Shown here piece after piece: positions 17,244-25,642 of a stretch of DNA of 64,000 nt (position 1 is the stretch's first letter; every line of letters starts with the position of its first letter). A program made the position numbers and the translations under genes. The DNA is taken from assembly GCA_019322805.1 (NCBI GenBank), contig JAHWIC010000001.1:62001-126000 (forward strand), read 5' to 3'. The DNA comes from Candidatus Woesearchaeota archaeon (GTDB lineage Archaea > Nanobdellota > Nanobdellia > Woesearchaeales > JAHWIC01). The notes beneath the pieces were generated by a model. It did not search any database. It saw only the letters and a program-made list of their open reading frames with translations, and was not told the origin of the DNA.

Positions 17244-18424
17244 TCCCTAACACCTATATATCTAACATCAGCTGAAACATTTCCAGCTAATAAATCGTTA
17301 AACACAGCTTCGATCTCTGACTCATAAATGTTCCTTCCTCCCAAGCCAAACACACAGCTTTGTAGTTTTGGCCTTAAATTGAAATCATAAAGTGTATTCT
17401 TGATTTCTCCAAACACAGGGGCGTTTGCTCCAAAGCTTTCTGACCTGTCCAAGACAGCAATTGCTTTGGCATTCTTCAAAGCTTCACCAACGTCTTTATA
17501 GAAGAAAGGCCTAAATACTCTTATCTTCAATAATCCAACCTTTTTTCCTTCTTTACGCATTTTATCTATAACTGTCTTTGTTGTTCCTGCAGTTGAATTC
17601 ATAGTGATGATAATGGCATCAGCATCATCTAGGTTATATTTTTCAATAGGTTCGTATATGTTACCAGTTATCTTTGAAAGCTCTTTTCCAACTTTCAAGA
17701 ATACTTCCTTAGCATTCTCCATAGCAGGTATTTGTTGTCTTTTTGTTTCAAAATAATAATCCTGCAGCTCTAAAGGACCCATTGTAACAGGATCTTTAAT
17801 ATTTAACAACCATTTCTCTGGTTTATGCTCACCAACAAATTTCTTGACAACCTTATCATCATAGATTGTTGTATTTGCAACACCATGTGATGTAATAAAT
17901 CCATCCTGGCAGACCATTACAGGAAGCATTACATCAGGATGCTCTCCAAGCCTTACTGCTAATAATGTGTTTTCATAAACCTCTTGGTTATTCTCTGAGT
18001 AAATCTGTATCCATCCATGATCTCTGCAACCCATCGAATCAGAATGATCACAATGGATATTAATTGGTGATGATAATGCTCTGTTAACAATATTCATTAT
18101 AATGGGTAATCTTGAGCCAGAAGCAACGCCTAGTATTTCCCACATCAAAGCCAAGCCTGCTGAGGCCGTTGCTGTCATTGCACGAGCGCCTGCTGCACTC
18201 GCTCCAACGCAAACAGACATTGCTGAATGCTCTGATTCAACCCTTACTAATTCTGTATCAACAATACCATCAGCAACAAATTCAGAGAATTTCTGCATAA
18301 TTGCAGTTTGAGGTGTAATAGGAAAAGCTCCAACAACATCTGGATTAATCTGACGCATAGCTTCAGCAGCAGCTGCTGTTCCAGTGATTGCCTTTACTGT
18401 TTTGCCTATCTTTTTGTTAGCCAT
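17240..18424 (-). CDS. porA: Pyruvate:ferredoxin oxidoreductase, alpha subunit
   Basis: 394 aa. Contains the pyrimidine-binding domain (PITPQTAIMQKFSEFV, VRVESEHSAMSVCVGASAAGARAMTATASAGLALMWEILG) with the catalytic Glu of the ESEH motif, and the later transketolase-C-like region (DRSESFGANAPVFGEIKNTLY). It pairs with PorB to form the ThDP site. The gene follows porD after one base and overlaps porB. The order gamma-delta-alpha-beta is the usual archaeal one. Confidence 0.93.
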   Translation of the reverse strand: MANKKIGKTVKAITGTAAAAEAMRQINPDVVGAFPITPQTAIMQKFSEFVADGIVDTELVRVESEHSAMSVCVGASAAGARAMTATASAGLALMWEILGVASGSRLPIIMNIVNRALSSPINIHCDHSDSMGCRDHGWIQIYSENNQEVYENTLLAVRLGEHPDVMLPVMVCQDGFITSHGVANTTIYDDKVVKKFVGEHKPEKWLLNIKDPVTMGPLELQDYYFETKRQQIPAMENAKEVFLKVGKELSKITGNIYEPIEKYNLDDADAIIITMNSTAGTTKTVIDKMRKEGKKVGLLKIRVFRPFFYKDVGEALKNAKAIAVLDRSESFGANAPVFGEIKNTLYDFNLRPKLQSCVFGLGGRNIYESEIEAVFNDLLAGNVSADVRYIGVRE

Positions 18425-18425
18425 T

Positions 18426-18728
18426 TTACTTTGTGAATTCCGCTTCTTCTTTCATCTGTATGCATTTAACAGGGCAAATATTAGCGCAAATACCGCAGCC
18501 CTTGCAATAATCAAGGTCAATGCCCTTTCTTTTGATATTTTTTTCATCTCCTTCTGCCTTAATGCAATGCTCAGGACAGAGGATAACGCACTGCATGCAG
18601 TGAATACATTTGGAATCATCAACAATCGGCCTAAAGCTCCTCCAGTCGCCTGTTTTAAAGTGTCTAGAACTGCCTGCTTCTGTAATCATTCCTCCTATTG
18701 GAATCTCTTTCCAGGTTTTTGGCTTCAT
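18426..18728 (-). CDS. porD: Pyruvate:ferredoxin oxidoreductase, delta (2[4Fe-4S] ferredoxin) subunit
   Basis: 100 aa. Two ferredoxin clusters are visible: CIHCMQCVILCPEHC and CKGCGICANICPVKC, each C-x2-C-x2-C-x3-C. The N-terminal half, GGMITEAGSSRHFKTGDWRSFRP, is the usual PorD leader. It carries electrons from the ThDP site to free ferredoxin. The start overlaps the porG stop by four bases. Confidence 0.95.
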   Translation of the reverse strand: MKPKTWKEIPIGGMITEAGSSRHFKTGDWRSFRPIVDDSKCIHCMQCVILCPEHCIKAEGDEKNIKRKGIDLDYCKGCGICANICPVKCIQMKEEAEFTK

Positions 18729-19291
18729 TCTATCTTAACCTCATCATGAGCTTTCTTAACAGCATCAATAGTTGCCTTAGTTTTTTCTTCACCAAGCTTC
18801 TTCAAGAATTTGTGCTTTATACTCTCTTCAATTGCATCTAAGGTGATGCAGTTAGTAGCCTTAATCAAAGCACCAATCATTGGTGTATTGGGCAGATTCT
18901 TTCCAACTGCACCAATTGATATCTTAGTTGCATCTACAACTCCGACCTTGCCCTTAAAACCTGTCTTTTCGCGAACATAAGCAATATCTTTATCAGTGTT
19001 GACAAGTAAAATGCTTCCTTCATGCAGTCCTTCTGCAACTGCAGGACTGAGTAATGTAGGATCAATTACAAGAACAACATCAGGATTAACTACTGGAGAA
19101 ACGCCTTTTATCTCTTTATCAGAAATCTTTGTGTAAGCCTTCATAGGAGCTCCTGCTCTTTCTGGGCCGTACTCTGGAAAAGCCTGTATGTGCTTTCCTT
19201 TACTCATTGCAGCTTCTGCTATAAATTGAGAAGCAGTCTTTGCTCCCTGGCCACCTCTTCCATGAATCCTTATCTCAAATACCTCTTTCAT
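18725..19291 (-). CDS. porG: Pyruvate:ferredoxin oxidoreductase, gamma subunit
   Basis: 188 aa. Begins with the family motif IRIHGRGGQGAKTASQFIAEAAMSKGKHIQAFPEYGPERAG and contains NPDVVLVIDPTLL and AVGKNLPNTPMIGAL. This is the first gene of the por operon. A TATA box (ATATATAAAT, about 19315-19324 read on the minus strand) sits 25-30 bases before the ATG. The complex would supply reduced ferredoxin and acetyl-CoA from pyruvate. Confidence 0.94.
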   Translation of the reverse strand: MKEVFEIRIHGRGGQGAKTASQFIAEAAMSKGKHIQAFPEYGPERAGAPMKAYTKISDKEIKGVSPVVNPDVVLVIDPTLLSPAVAEGLHEGSILLVNTDKDIAYVREKTGFKGKVGVVDATKISIGAVGKNLPNTPMIGALIKATNCITLDAIEESIKHKFLKKLGEEKTKATIDAVKKAHDEVKIE

Positions 19292-19354
19292 CTGATAAAA
19301 CCAGAAATTCTGCTATTTATATATTTTTCCTTATAGCGTTAAACAAAAACTTTT

Positions 19355-19398
19355 AGAAAGCAAAGCTTTCTAAACCATTTAGGAAAGCTTCGCTTTCC
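19355..19398. repeat. Twin triloop hairpins between the porG and ABC1-kinase promoters
   Basis: Two perfect seven-base-pair hairpins stand in tandem: AGAAAGC-AAA-GCTTTCT (19355-19371) and GGAAAGC-TTC-GCTTTCC (19382-19398). They share the core GAAAGC/GCTTTC and a three-base loop closed by C-G, and are flanked by inverted AAACTTTT/AAAAAGTTT. They abut the TATA box TTTATATAAA at 19405-19414 of the ABC1 kinase gene. They could be an operator or a remnant of a small palindromic insertion; nothing in the sequence decides. Confidence 0.6.
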
Positions 19399-19404
19399 AA
19401 AAAG

Positions 19405-19414
19405 TTTATATAAA
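19405..19414 (+). promoter_or_regulatory. TATA box of the ABC1 kinase gene
   Basis: TTTATATAAA centred 28 bases before the ATG at 19438, immediately after the twin hairpins. This predicts a near-leaderless transcript. Confidence 0.55.
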
Positions 19415-19437
19415 CCAGATAGAGTATTACTACTTAG

Positions 19438-21108
19438 ATGAATATTAAAAAAGAGGTAAGAGATATAAGGAGATTACAGGATATTCTATTAGTTCTAGTT
19501 GAAAGTGGATTTGGTTATCTAATAAGCAAGATCAAGCTTAGTAGCCTTGTTCCATTTGGAAAACGGGTAAAGGCTAAGTTGAAGCCAAAGAAGAAAATAA
19601 CAAATCCTGAGAGACTTAGGCTGACTTTTGAAAAGCTGGGACCAACTTTCATTAAGTTTGGCCAGTTATTGAGTCTAAGACCTGATTTATTGCCAAAAGA
19701 GTATATACGAGAGCTTGGAAAACTGCAGGATAGGGTACCTCCATTTAGTTCTACAGAAGCGAAAAAGATTGTTGAACATGAGTTAGGCCCTATAAGTAAG
19801 CCCTTCTCAAAGTTCGAACCTAAACCAGTTGCTTCTGCTTCTATCTCCCAGGTGCATAAAGCAGTTTTGAAGAATAAGAAAACAGTTGCTGTAAAGATAC
19901 GAAGACCCGGAGTAAGAAGTATTATGGAAACTGATATTGAGATAATGATGCAGATAGCAAAGCTGATAGAAAAATATATTCCAAGATTAAGAAGATACAA
20001 TCCCATTGCAATTGTTAATGAATTCCATGAATGGACTAAGCGCGAGCTAGACTTAAGAAAGGAAGCAAGAAATGCGCAAAGGTTCTATAATAATTTCAAA
20101 GGAAGCAAGAGCGTCTATATACCCAAGGTATACAAAGAATTATGCACTAAAAAGGTATTTGTTTCTGAATTCATAGAAGCTATTGAACTTCATGATGTTA
20201 AGGATGTTAAAAGAAAAGGGCTAAACCTCAGTAAGATTATAAAGAATGGTTATATGGCTCTGCTAACCCAGGTGTTTGAACATGGTTTTTTCCATGCTGA
20301 TCCTCATCCAGGAAATATCCTGATAATGAAAGACAACCGCATAGCCTTTGTTGATTATGGCATTGTTGGTTACTTTGACGATAAGTTAAAGGAAAAGTCT
20401 ATTGATATCATATATGGCATTGTCAAAGACGAGCCTGAAAGGGTTGTAAGTGCCCTCTTAGAGCTTGGAAGTGTCGGAAAAGAAGGAGTAGACATTGATT
20501 CTTTTGAGAGAGAAGTACAAGATGCGATTGAAGAGCTGCAGGGAGCTAGTTTGAGTGATGTAAAATTAAGTTTGGTTTTAGAAGAAGTGCTGGATATTGC
20601 ATTAAAATATCGTGTAAAAATGCCCCTGGACTTTATATTATTTGGAAAAACAATTGTTACTTTAGAAGGGGTAGCGTTGGAGTATGACCCTGAATTCAAG
20701 ATCATTGACACAACAAAGCCCTTTGTTGAAAGATTAATGCTCAAGGAAAAGCCAAAGTACTTTGTAAAAGATTTGATTTCAAGAACAACAAAATTAAAGG
20801 ACAGCATAGTTTCTTTCCCGACTCAGACATACAGTGTATTAAAAAAACTGCAGAAAGGGACTATAAGGTTTGGTATCGAGGATAGAGAGATAAGAAGGCT
20901 GGGTGTTGAAATAGATAAGTCGAGCGACAGGCTTGTTTATGGAATAGTTATTGCTGCACTTATCATAGCATCAGCATGGACAGTTAACATACCTGGCGGC
21001 CCAAGGATATGGGATATTCACTTTTTACCATTTAGTTTTTTGGTCTTTGCGCTTATTGTAAGCATTTTGCTGCTTATTTCAATACATAAAGAAAAAGAAA
21101 TTGAATGA
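19438..21108 (+). CDS. ABC1/UbiB-family atypical kinase
   Basis: 556 aa, usual length. KxGQ-type motif FIKFGQLLSLRPDLLP near residue 75, the A-rich loop PVASASISQVHKA near 135, the catalytic Lys in VAVKIRRPGV, an HGFFHADPHPGNIL catalytic loop, and the metal-binding FVDYGIVGYF. Two hydrophobic helices close the protein (residues about 500-550), anchoring it in the membrane. Bacterial relatives (UbiB) support quinone synthesis as small-molecule ATPases; no quinone genes are seen here. The next gene, a phasin-like helical protein, starts 10 bases after the stop, a pairing also seen for ABC1 genes elsewhere. Confidence 0.93.
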   Translation: MNIKKEVRDIRRLQDILLVLVESGFGYLISKIKLSSLVPFGKRVKAKLKPKKKITNPERLRLTFEKLGPTFIKFGQLLSLRPDLLPKEYIRELGKLQDRVPPFSSTEAKKIVEHELGPISKPFSKFEPKPVASASISQVHKAVLKNKKTVAVKIRRPGVRSIMETDIEIMMQIAKLIEKYIPRLRRYNPIAIVNEFHEWTKRELDLRKEARNAQRFYNNFKGSKSVYIPKVYKELCTKKVFVSEFIEAIELHDVKDVKRKGLNLSKIIKNGYMALLTQVFEHGFFHADPHPGNILIMKDNRIAFVDYGIVGYFDDKLKEKSIDIIYGIVKDEPERVVSALLELGSVGKEGVDIDSFEREVQDAIEELQGASLSDVKLSLVLEEVLDIALKYRVKMPLDFILFGKTIVTLEGVALEYDPEFKIIDTTKPFVERLMLKEKPKYFVKDLISRTTKLKDSIVSFPTQTYSVLKKLQKGTIRFGIEDREIRRLGVEIDKSSDRLVYGIVIAALIIASAWTVNIPGGPRIWDIHFLPFSFLVFALIVSILLLISIHKEKEIE

Positions 21109-21118
21109 GGTGAGATAT

Positions 21119-21418
21119 ATGAATAAGATAATAAGAAATGCAATTCTGCTTGGATTGGGAGCTGCAAGCTTAACAAAGGAAAAAGTAGAGAAGACAGTAA
21201 AGGGCTTTGTTAAAAAGGGTAAGATAAACACTAAAGAAGGCAAAGCCTTGGTAAGGGCTCTTTTAGGGCAAGCTAAGAAAGAGAAAGCCAGGGTAAGCTC
21301 TTTATTAAAGACAGAAGGAAAGAAGCTGGTTAAGGAAGCTGAAACAGTGACTAAAAACGAAGTTAAGATATTAAAAGCCAGAATAGCAAAGCTTGAGAAA
21401 AAGGTAAAGAAGAGATAA
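21119..21418 (+). CDS. Phasin-like coiled-coil protein
   Basis: 99 aa from the ATG at 21119, which has a ribosome site GAGGTGAG and gives MNKIIRNAILLGLGAASLTKEKVEKTVKGFVKKG. The rest is Lys-rich amphipathic helix (KAEARIAKLEKKVKKR-like ending). The pattern matches the phasin/polyhydroxyalkanoate granule regulator superfamily, small proteins often beside ABC1 kinases. Here it may be a membrane-surface accessory of the kinase; no polyester synthase is present in the window. Confidence 0.75.
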   Translation: MNKIIRNAILLGLGAASLTKEKVEKTVKGFVKKGKINTKEGKALVRALLGQAKKEKARVSSLLKTEGKKLVKEAETVTKNEVKILKARIAKLEKKVKKR

Positions 21419-22093
21419 CTATCTTATTATCGTTCCTTTAAACTTTTTTCCTTTCAATAATTTCTCTAAATTTTTTAAATTCTTTCCAATAATAGCAACA
21501 CTTAATTTAGATTTTTCAGCTTCTTTTGAAGCAATTGGATCAAATGGCATGTTAAGCCCTGCTTTCCATTTGCTGCCAACAAGTTTTCTGAGCCCTTTCC
21601 AGGTTGTTTCTTTTATTGGCTTCGCATTTTTGCTTTTTTTAGGGTCTTTGTCATAAACATAATCCACATTTGTCATATTAACGATTATCTTTGCTCCGAG
21701 ATTTTTAGCTAATAAAACAGCATCATAATCAGTGCTCCATCCTGGTTTCCATCCGCCTGCTATCAACGCCTTCTTCTTTGACCTGATTTTTTTTGTGGGA
21801 TCAATAATAAAGCAGGTATCTGCAATATTTCCAAAGATATTAACCATTAAATCAGCATTGAGCCATGTTGCGTGTGTTCCTAACCAGTCAAGCTGTGTTT
21901 GGCTTACTTTAGAAACAGATGAAGCAGCTTTTTGATAATCACGAGCAAGCTTTCCGCCTCCACAGTAAATACCAAACCTATAGCTTTTTTTGACAAACTT
22001 TTCAATAAGAGACTTGAATCCCTTCAAAAATTTGATATCTACTTTATCCGGGACTATTATTGAGCCGCCAAGGGATATAACAATTGTTTTCAT
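21419..22093 (-). CDS. pyrH: UMP kinase, archaeal type
   Basis: 224 aa from the ATG at 22093, giving MKTIVISLGGSIIVPDKVD; a longer upstream start would overlap the transporter stop. Amino-acid-kinase fold: GGS phosphate loop, YCGGGKLARDYQ, a QLDWLGTHATWLNADL acceptor region, GGWKPGWSTDYDAVLLAKNLGAK and NMTNVDYVYDKDPKK, NMPFDPIA. It phosphorylates UMP to UDP with ATP. CTP synthase, further along the pathway, is encoded 3.5 kb away on the same strand. Confidence 0.92.
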   Translation of the reverse strand: MKTIVISLGGSIIVPDKVDIKFLKGFKSLIEKFVKKSYRFGIYCGGGKLARDYQKAASSVSKVSQTQLDWLGTHATWLNADLMVNIFGNIADTCFIIDPTKKIRSKKKALIAGGWKPGWSTDYDAVLLAKNLGAKIIVNMTNVDYVYDKDPKKSKNAKPIKETTWKGLRKLVGSKWKAGLNMPFDPIASKEAEKSKLSVAIIGKNLKNLEKLLKGKKFKGTIIR

Positions 22094-22094
22094 T

Positions 22095-22454
22095 TTACGC
22101 ACCAATGCCAATAAATGTAACACCCATTATTATTAGCAAAATTCCAAGCCATTTGTATTTATTCATCTTCTCCTTTAAAAACTTTATTGATAAAAACGAG
22201 ACCCAGATATATGTTACTGAAACAAGGGGATATAGGATTGAGAGCTCTCCACCACGAAGTGCTGCTATAAATAAGATAGTTCCAAGAATATATAAGCTAG
22301 TTCCACTAGTAATATAGTGGTTTTTTATCAAGAGCCTTGGATTTAAGGAAAATTTCTTTGAGCCTTTTTTCAAGAGTATTGGTCCAAATGAGCCAACTAT
22401 TGTGCCTAAAACAACAAGTCCTGCCGCCCATAGTTCTGTTGGCATCTTACGCAA
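22095..22454 (-). CDS. Half-size EamA/SMR-like transporter subunit 2
   Basis: 119 aa with four hydrophobic segments. The AALRGGELSILYPLVSVTYIWVSFLSIKFLKEKMNKYKWLGILLIIMGV region is the second half of an EamA repeat. The neighbouring 127-aa protein has the same sequence order (RHGDVTVLYPIIATSYVWVSLLSIFFLGELM), so the two are paralogues that probably form a heterodimer, as in paired small multidrug resistance or ArnE/ArnF proteins. The start overlaps the upstream partner by eight bases. Substrate unknown. Confidence 0.88.
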   Translation of the reverse strand: MRKMPTELWAAGLVVLGTIVGSFGPILLKKGSKKFSLNPRLLIKNHYITSGTSLYILGTILFIAALRGGELSILYPLVSVTYIWVSFLSIKFLKEKMNKYKWLGILLIIMGVTFIGIGA

Positions 22455-22830
22455 CCTCTGTATAGCTTATTCCGTCTTTTTTGCTTCCAACACTTACAAG
22501 AATTACACCTGCAATTATAATAAAAATTCCAATCCACTTATACGCATTCATTAACTCCCCTAAAAAGAATATTGATAAGAGAGATACCCATACATAACTT
22601 GTAGCAATGATAGGATAAAGCACAGTGACATCACCATGTCTTAAAGCAATAATCATTATTATTCCTGCAATCACATATATGATAAGGCCTGTTATTATTT
22701 GATAGTTTGTTATTATTCCATACAAACTAACCACAAGCTTGTTTGCTCCAAACTTGTATAATATCTGGGCTATTGAAGTTAGAAAAGTGCAAAGAATAAT
22801 TAAACCAAATGCAAACGGTTTTGTCCTCAT
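22447..22830 (-). CDS. Half-size EamA/SMR-like transporter subunit 1
   Basis: 127 aa, four transmembrane segments, paralogous to the downstream 119-aa subunit. A basic N-terminus, MRTKPFAFG, leads into the first helix. The conserved DVTVLYPIIATSYVWVSLL and LGELMNAYKWIGIFIIIAG motifs are EamA-like. Located directly after secD (four-base gap), so it may be part of the secF-secD message. Function as a drug, lipid-precursor or metabolite exporter is inference. Confidence 0.88.
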   Translation of the reverse strand: MRTKPFAFGLIILCTFLTSIAQILYKFGANKLVVSLYGIITNYQIITGLIIYVIAGIIMIIALRHGDVTVLYPIIATSYVWVSLLSIFFLGELMNAYKWIGIFIIIAGVILVSVGSKKDGISYTEVA

Positions 22831-22834
22831 TTTT

Positions 22835-24556
22835 TTATTGCTTCAATAAGATTTCTATAACAGCAGCATATGCTGGCCTTGCTATGAATACTCCAATAGA
22901 TACGCCAAAGATTGTGGTAAGAGCAAATCCTTTTAACAAACCAGCTCCAGCAGCCAATAGCGGAATCATTGCTACAACTGTTGTGAGATAAGCAACCAGG
23001 ATTATTGAAAATGCATTTTTGATGCGCTCTTTCCAATTGAATATCTTTTTTGATTCTCCTCTCAGGGTTTCGTCAGTAATAACTATCTGATGATCAACAC
23101 TAGTACCAACAACTATTATGATGCCTGCTATAGCTGCTAGGTCAAGATTCCAGTTTGCAATTGCTGCAAACCCCAATAGTATCACAACTTCAGAAACACA
23201 AGTTACCATCATTGGGGTAACTATCTCTAGTTTTCTGTATCTTAAGAATACGACAATTACCACAATAAGTATTGCCAACAAACCTACAACTAATGCGTTT
23301 CTAACAAACTCTTCTCCAAGTATCGGGCTTATTGAGTCTGTCTTGATTATATCTATCTTAACTGGTAAAGAGCCTGTGATAAGGATTGTCTGCAGCCTTT
23401 TCATGTTTTGCAGTGCATTTATAGCTGCTTCCTGCTTTGTCATGCCAACGCCAGAGCCGGAAATCTGTATGTCTGTAGTTGCACTGCCTCTTAATTCTGC
23501 GCCGATATTAAGTGCATCTACCTGTTTATCATCAAGGTATAAGTATATCTTTTCACTAAGATACTGCTGGTTATCCTCTGATAATATTTCCAAGTCAGCT
23601 GTTGCATCTGCCTGTCTTTGTGCAGCTTCCTGAGACAAGGCAATTGAAAACCTAAAACGGCAGTACCATGCATTGCCTGATCTTCCGCAGCCAGCTCTTG
23701 GGTCAATTCCTGAGCAGTCTGCTGACTTGCATACATAGGTTATATCCCTTCCGCCAATAAAAACAGTTTCATTCTTTATCTTTGCCTCGAATTTTCCCTG
23801 CTTAGCAAGAAGCTCTCTTACCTCTTCTTCATTTACCCCAGGCATTTCAACGAGGATGTACTGGTTTCCAGAAAGGTCTCCAGCTTTTCTTACAACAACG
23901 TCACTAAGGCCATATACATTCAGCCTTTCCTTCATGTTCTCTAGGAGCATATCAAGACTAGGCTCATCTAGTTTTGTCTCTGGCTGTAATAAAACTCTTG
24001 TGCCTCCTTGCAAATCAAGGCCTTTTCTTATATTGGTGTTTGGTGCTTTATAGACCCTCAAGCCAATGTCTTCTGCACCAAGTAAGATTGTTTTTGTCTT
24101 TGGAACAGTGATTATTCTTGATCTAGTTTCATTTACAGTAACTAAGCTGCCATTTATTGTCTTGTTTACAGGCACTATCTCTATAACTGTTTTTGTTTCT
24201 GTCTCGTTTAGCTCGATTGTTTTTGTTTTTTCTTTTACTGTAAGCTTATAAGTATCCTTATTTGTTGTTATCCTTACTATTCTTCCAGGTTCTAGATCTC
24301 CTATGCCTTTATAGTAATCCTCAACCGTCTTTATCGGAATATTGTTTACAGCAATGATGCGCTCTCTACTCATCGGAGCTATATTGGGGGTTGTGCTTTT
24401 TATTCCAGCTAAGTTAGCGGAACTATTAGATATGACATTTCTTATAGCAACTCCTTCTGCTTTGGGGTTTGGATGTATTGCTACTATAGCTAGAAGTATG
24501 AATATGAAAAGTACAATTACCCTCGTATTCTTGAATACTTTCTTAATCCTGTGCAT
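22835..24556 (-). CDS. secD: Preprotein translocase subunit SecD
   Basis: 573 aa. One N-terminal transmembrane helix, a long extracytoplasmic P1 region (the GIRKGLDLQGGTRVLLQPE motif near residue 180 is the SecD hallmark), then five membrane helices with the D5-like VVGTSVDHQIVITDE and the SGSLPVKIDI segment. A PDZ-like stretch appears to precede the P1 base (ANLAGIKSTTPNIAPMSRERIIAVNN), as in archaeal SecD. It assists export with SecF. Its ATG lies 14 bases inside the secF coding end. Confidence 0.95.
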   Translation of the reverse strand: MHRIKKVFKNTRVIVLFIFILLAIVAIHPNPKAEGVAIRNVISNSSANLAGIKSTTPNIAPMSRERIIAVNNIPIKTVEDYYKGIGDLEPGRIVRITTNKDTYKLTVKEKTKTIELNETETKTVIEIVPVNKTINGSLVTVNETRSRIITVPKTKTILLGAEDIGLRVYKAPNTNIRKGLDLQGGTRVLLQPETKLDEPSLDMLLENMKERLNVYGLSDVVVRKAGDLSGNQYILVEMPGVNEEEVRELLAKQGKFEAKIKNETVFIGGRDITYVCKSADCSGIDPRAGCGRSGNAWYCRFRFSIALSQEAAQRQADATADLEILSEDNQQYLSEKIYLYLDDKQVDALNIGAELRGSATTDIQISGSGVGMTKQEAAINALQNMKRLQTILITGSLPVKIDIIKTDSISPILGEEFVRNALVVGLLAILIVVIVVFLRYRKLEIVTPMMVTCVSEVVILLGFAAIANWNLDLAAIAGIIIVVGTSVDHQIVITDETLRGESKKIFNWKERIKNAFSIILVAYLTTVVAMIPLLAAGAGLLKGFALTTIFGVSIGVFIARPAYAAVIEILLKQ

Positions 24557-25601
24557 TTTTATGCTTTCTTCCCAGATAAATCCTTAGGATACCAACATTC
24601 TGTATCCATGTATTAATCATATCTACCAATAATCCTATCAAGAGTATTGTCATTATCTGTCTGATTACCTCTGATTGTGTAAAGATTAAAGCAACTATGA
24701 TTGCACAGATGGTTGTTGAGCTCATCATTAATCCTGTTTTCATTGCTCCAATAATTCTTTCAAGCACTGTGCCTTCTTTCCTTTTGACAACCTTTGTGCT
24801 TAGAAGTATATTTGTATCTACAGAATAACCAATCAACATAAGGAATGCTGCTATTCCTGCTGTGCTTAGTTTCATTCCAATGAGGTTTGCAATTGCTAAA
24901 GTAACTATAATATCAGAGAATGCTGCTAGGATAACAGCCAAGCTTGTTATCGGCACTCTAAATGATATAAACACAACAATCCCCATAAACAAGAAAGCTA
25001 TAAGCACTGCCCTTATTGTTTCCTTAAAGAAGCTTGCTCCTAATGCTGAGCCCATTACCTCAACGCTGTAACCCTCTTCTCCTAAAGTTACCTTTAGGCT
25101 TGTTTCAACTGATGAGACCAGCTTTTCTAAAGAGTCTTTTTCGATATCTGCATCAATAACAATTCCAGAATATGCTCCAGCTTGTTTTAAAGCCCTAACT
25201 GAGACATCATTTGCTGGAAACTGCGATGATAGATAGATTTCCAGAGCTGATATGTCAATTTCTTTATCAAAAGGAACTGTAAGTGTTAAGCCGCCTTTAA
25301 GCGAGACATCACGGTTAATAAAGTCTCCAGTAGTTGATACCTTGAGTATAATTGAGAAAATTGCCAGGAGGAGGATCAAAAAAGGAATAATTAACAGTTT
25401 CTTATATTGTTTGTCGTAAATCTCTTTAATGCTGAGCCTCTTTTTTTCTTTGTGTTCGATATGCTTCTCAACCTTGTGTTCTTTGGGTGTTTCAGGCTCT
25501 TTTTTCTCTTCAACCTTGGTTTCTTCAGTAGGCTTTTCAGTAGTTTCCTTAGATTCTTCAGTAGATTTCTCAGTCTGTTCTTCTTTATGTTCTTCTTCCA
25601 T
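24543..25601 (-). CDS. secF: Preprotein translocase subunit SecF
   Basis: 352 aa. The first 60 residues are a Glu/Lys-rich cytoplasmic extension; then a transmembrane helix, RDVSLKGGLTLTVPF (SecF-type D/G motif), and five helices with LIGYSVDTNILLSTKVVKRK. It forms the RND-like SecDF complex that pulls exported proteins. The extension is longer than in typical SecF and of low complexity. First gene of a secF-secD-transporter-pyrH run. Confidence 0.94.
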   Translation of the reverse strand: MEEEHKEEQTEKSTEESKETTEKPTEETKVEEKKEPETPKEHKVEKHIEHKEKKRLSIKEIYDKQYKKLLIIPFLILLLAIFSIILKVSTTGDFINRDVSLKGGLTLTVPFDKEIDISALEIYLSSQFPANDVSVRALKQAGAYSGIVIDADIEKDSLEKLVSSVETSLKVTLGEEGYSVEVMGSALGASFFKETIRAVLIAFLFMGIVVFISFRVPITSLAVILAAFSDIIVTLAIANLIGMKLSTAGIAAFLMLIGYSVDTNILLSTKVVKRKEGTVLERIIGAMKTGLMMSSTTICAIIVALIFTQSEVIRQIMTILLIGLLVDMINTWIQNVGILRIYLGRKHKNAQD

Positions 25602-25642
25602 TATTGAGAATAAGTGACTTTGGTTTATTTATTAATCTTATG

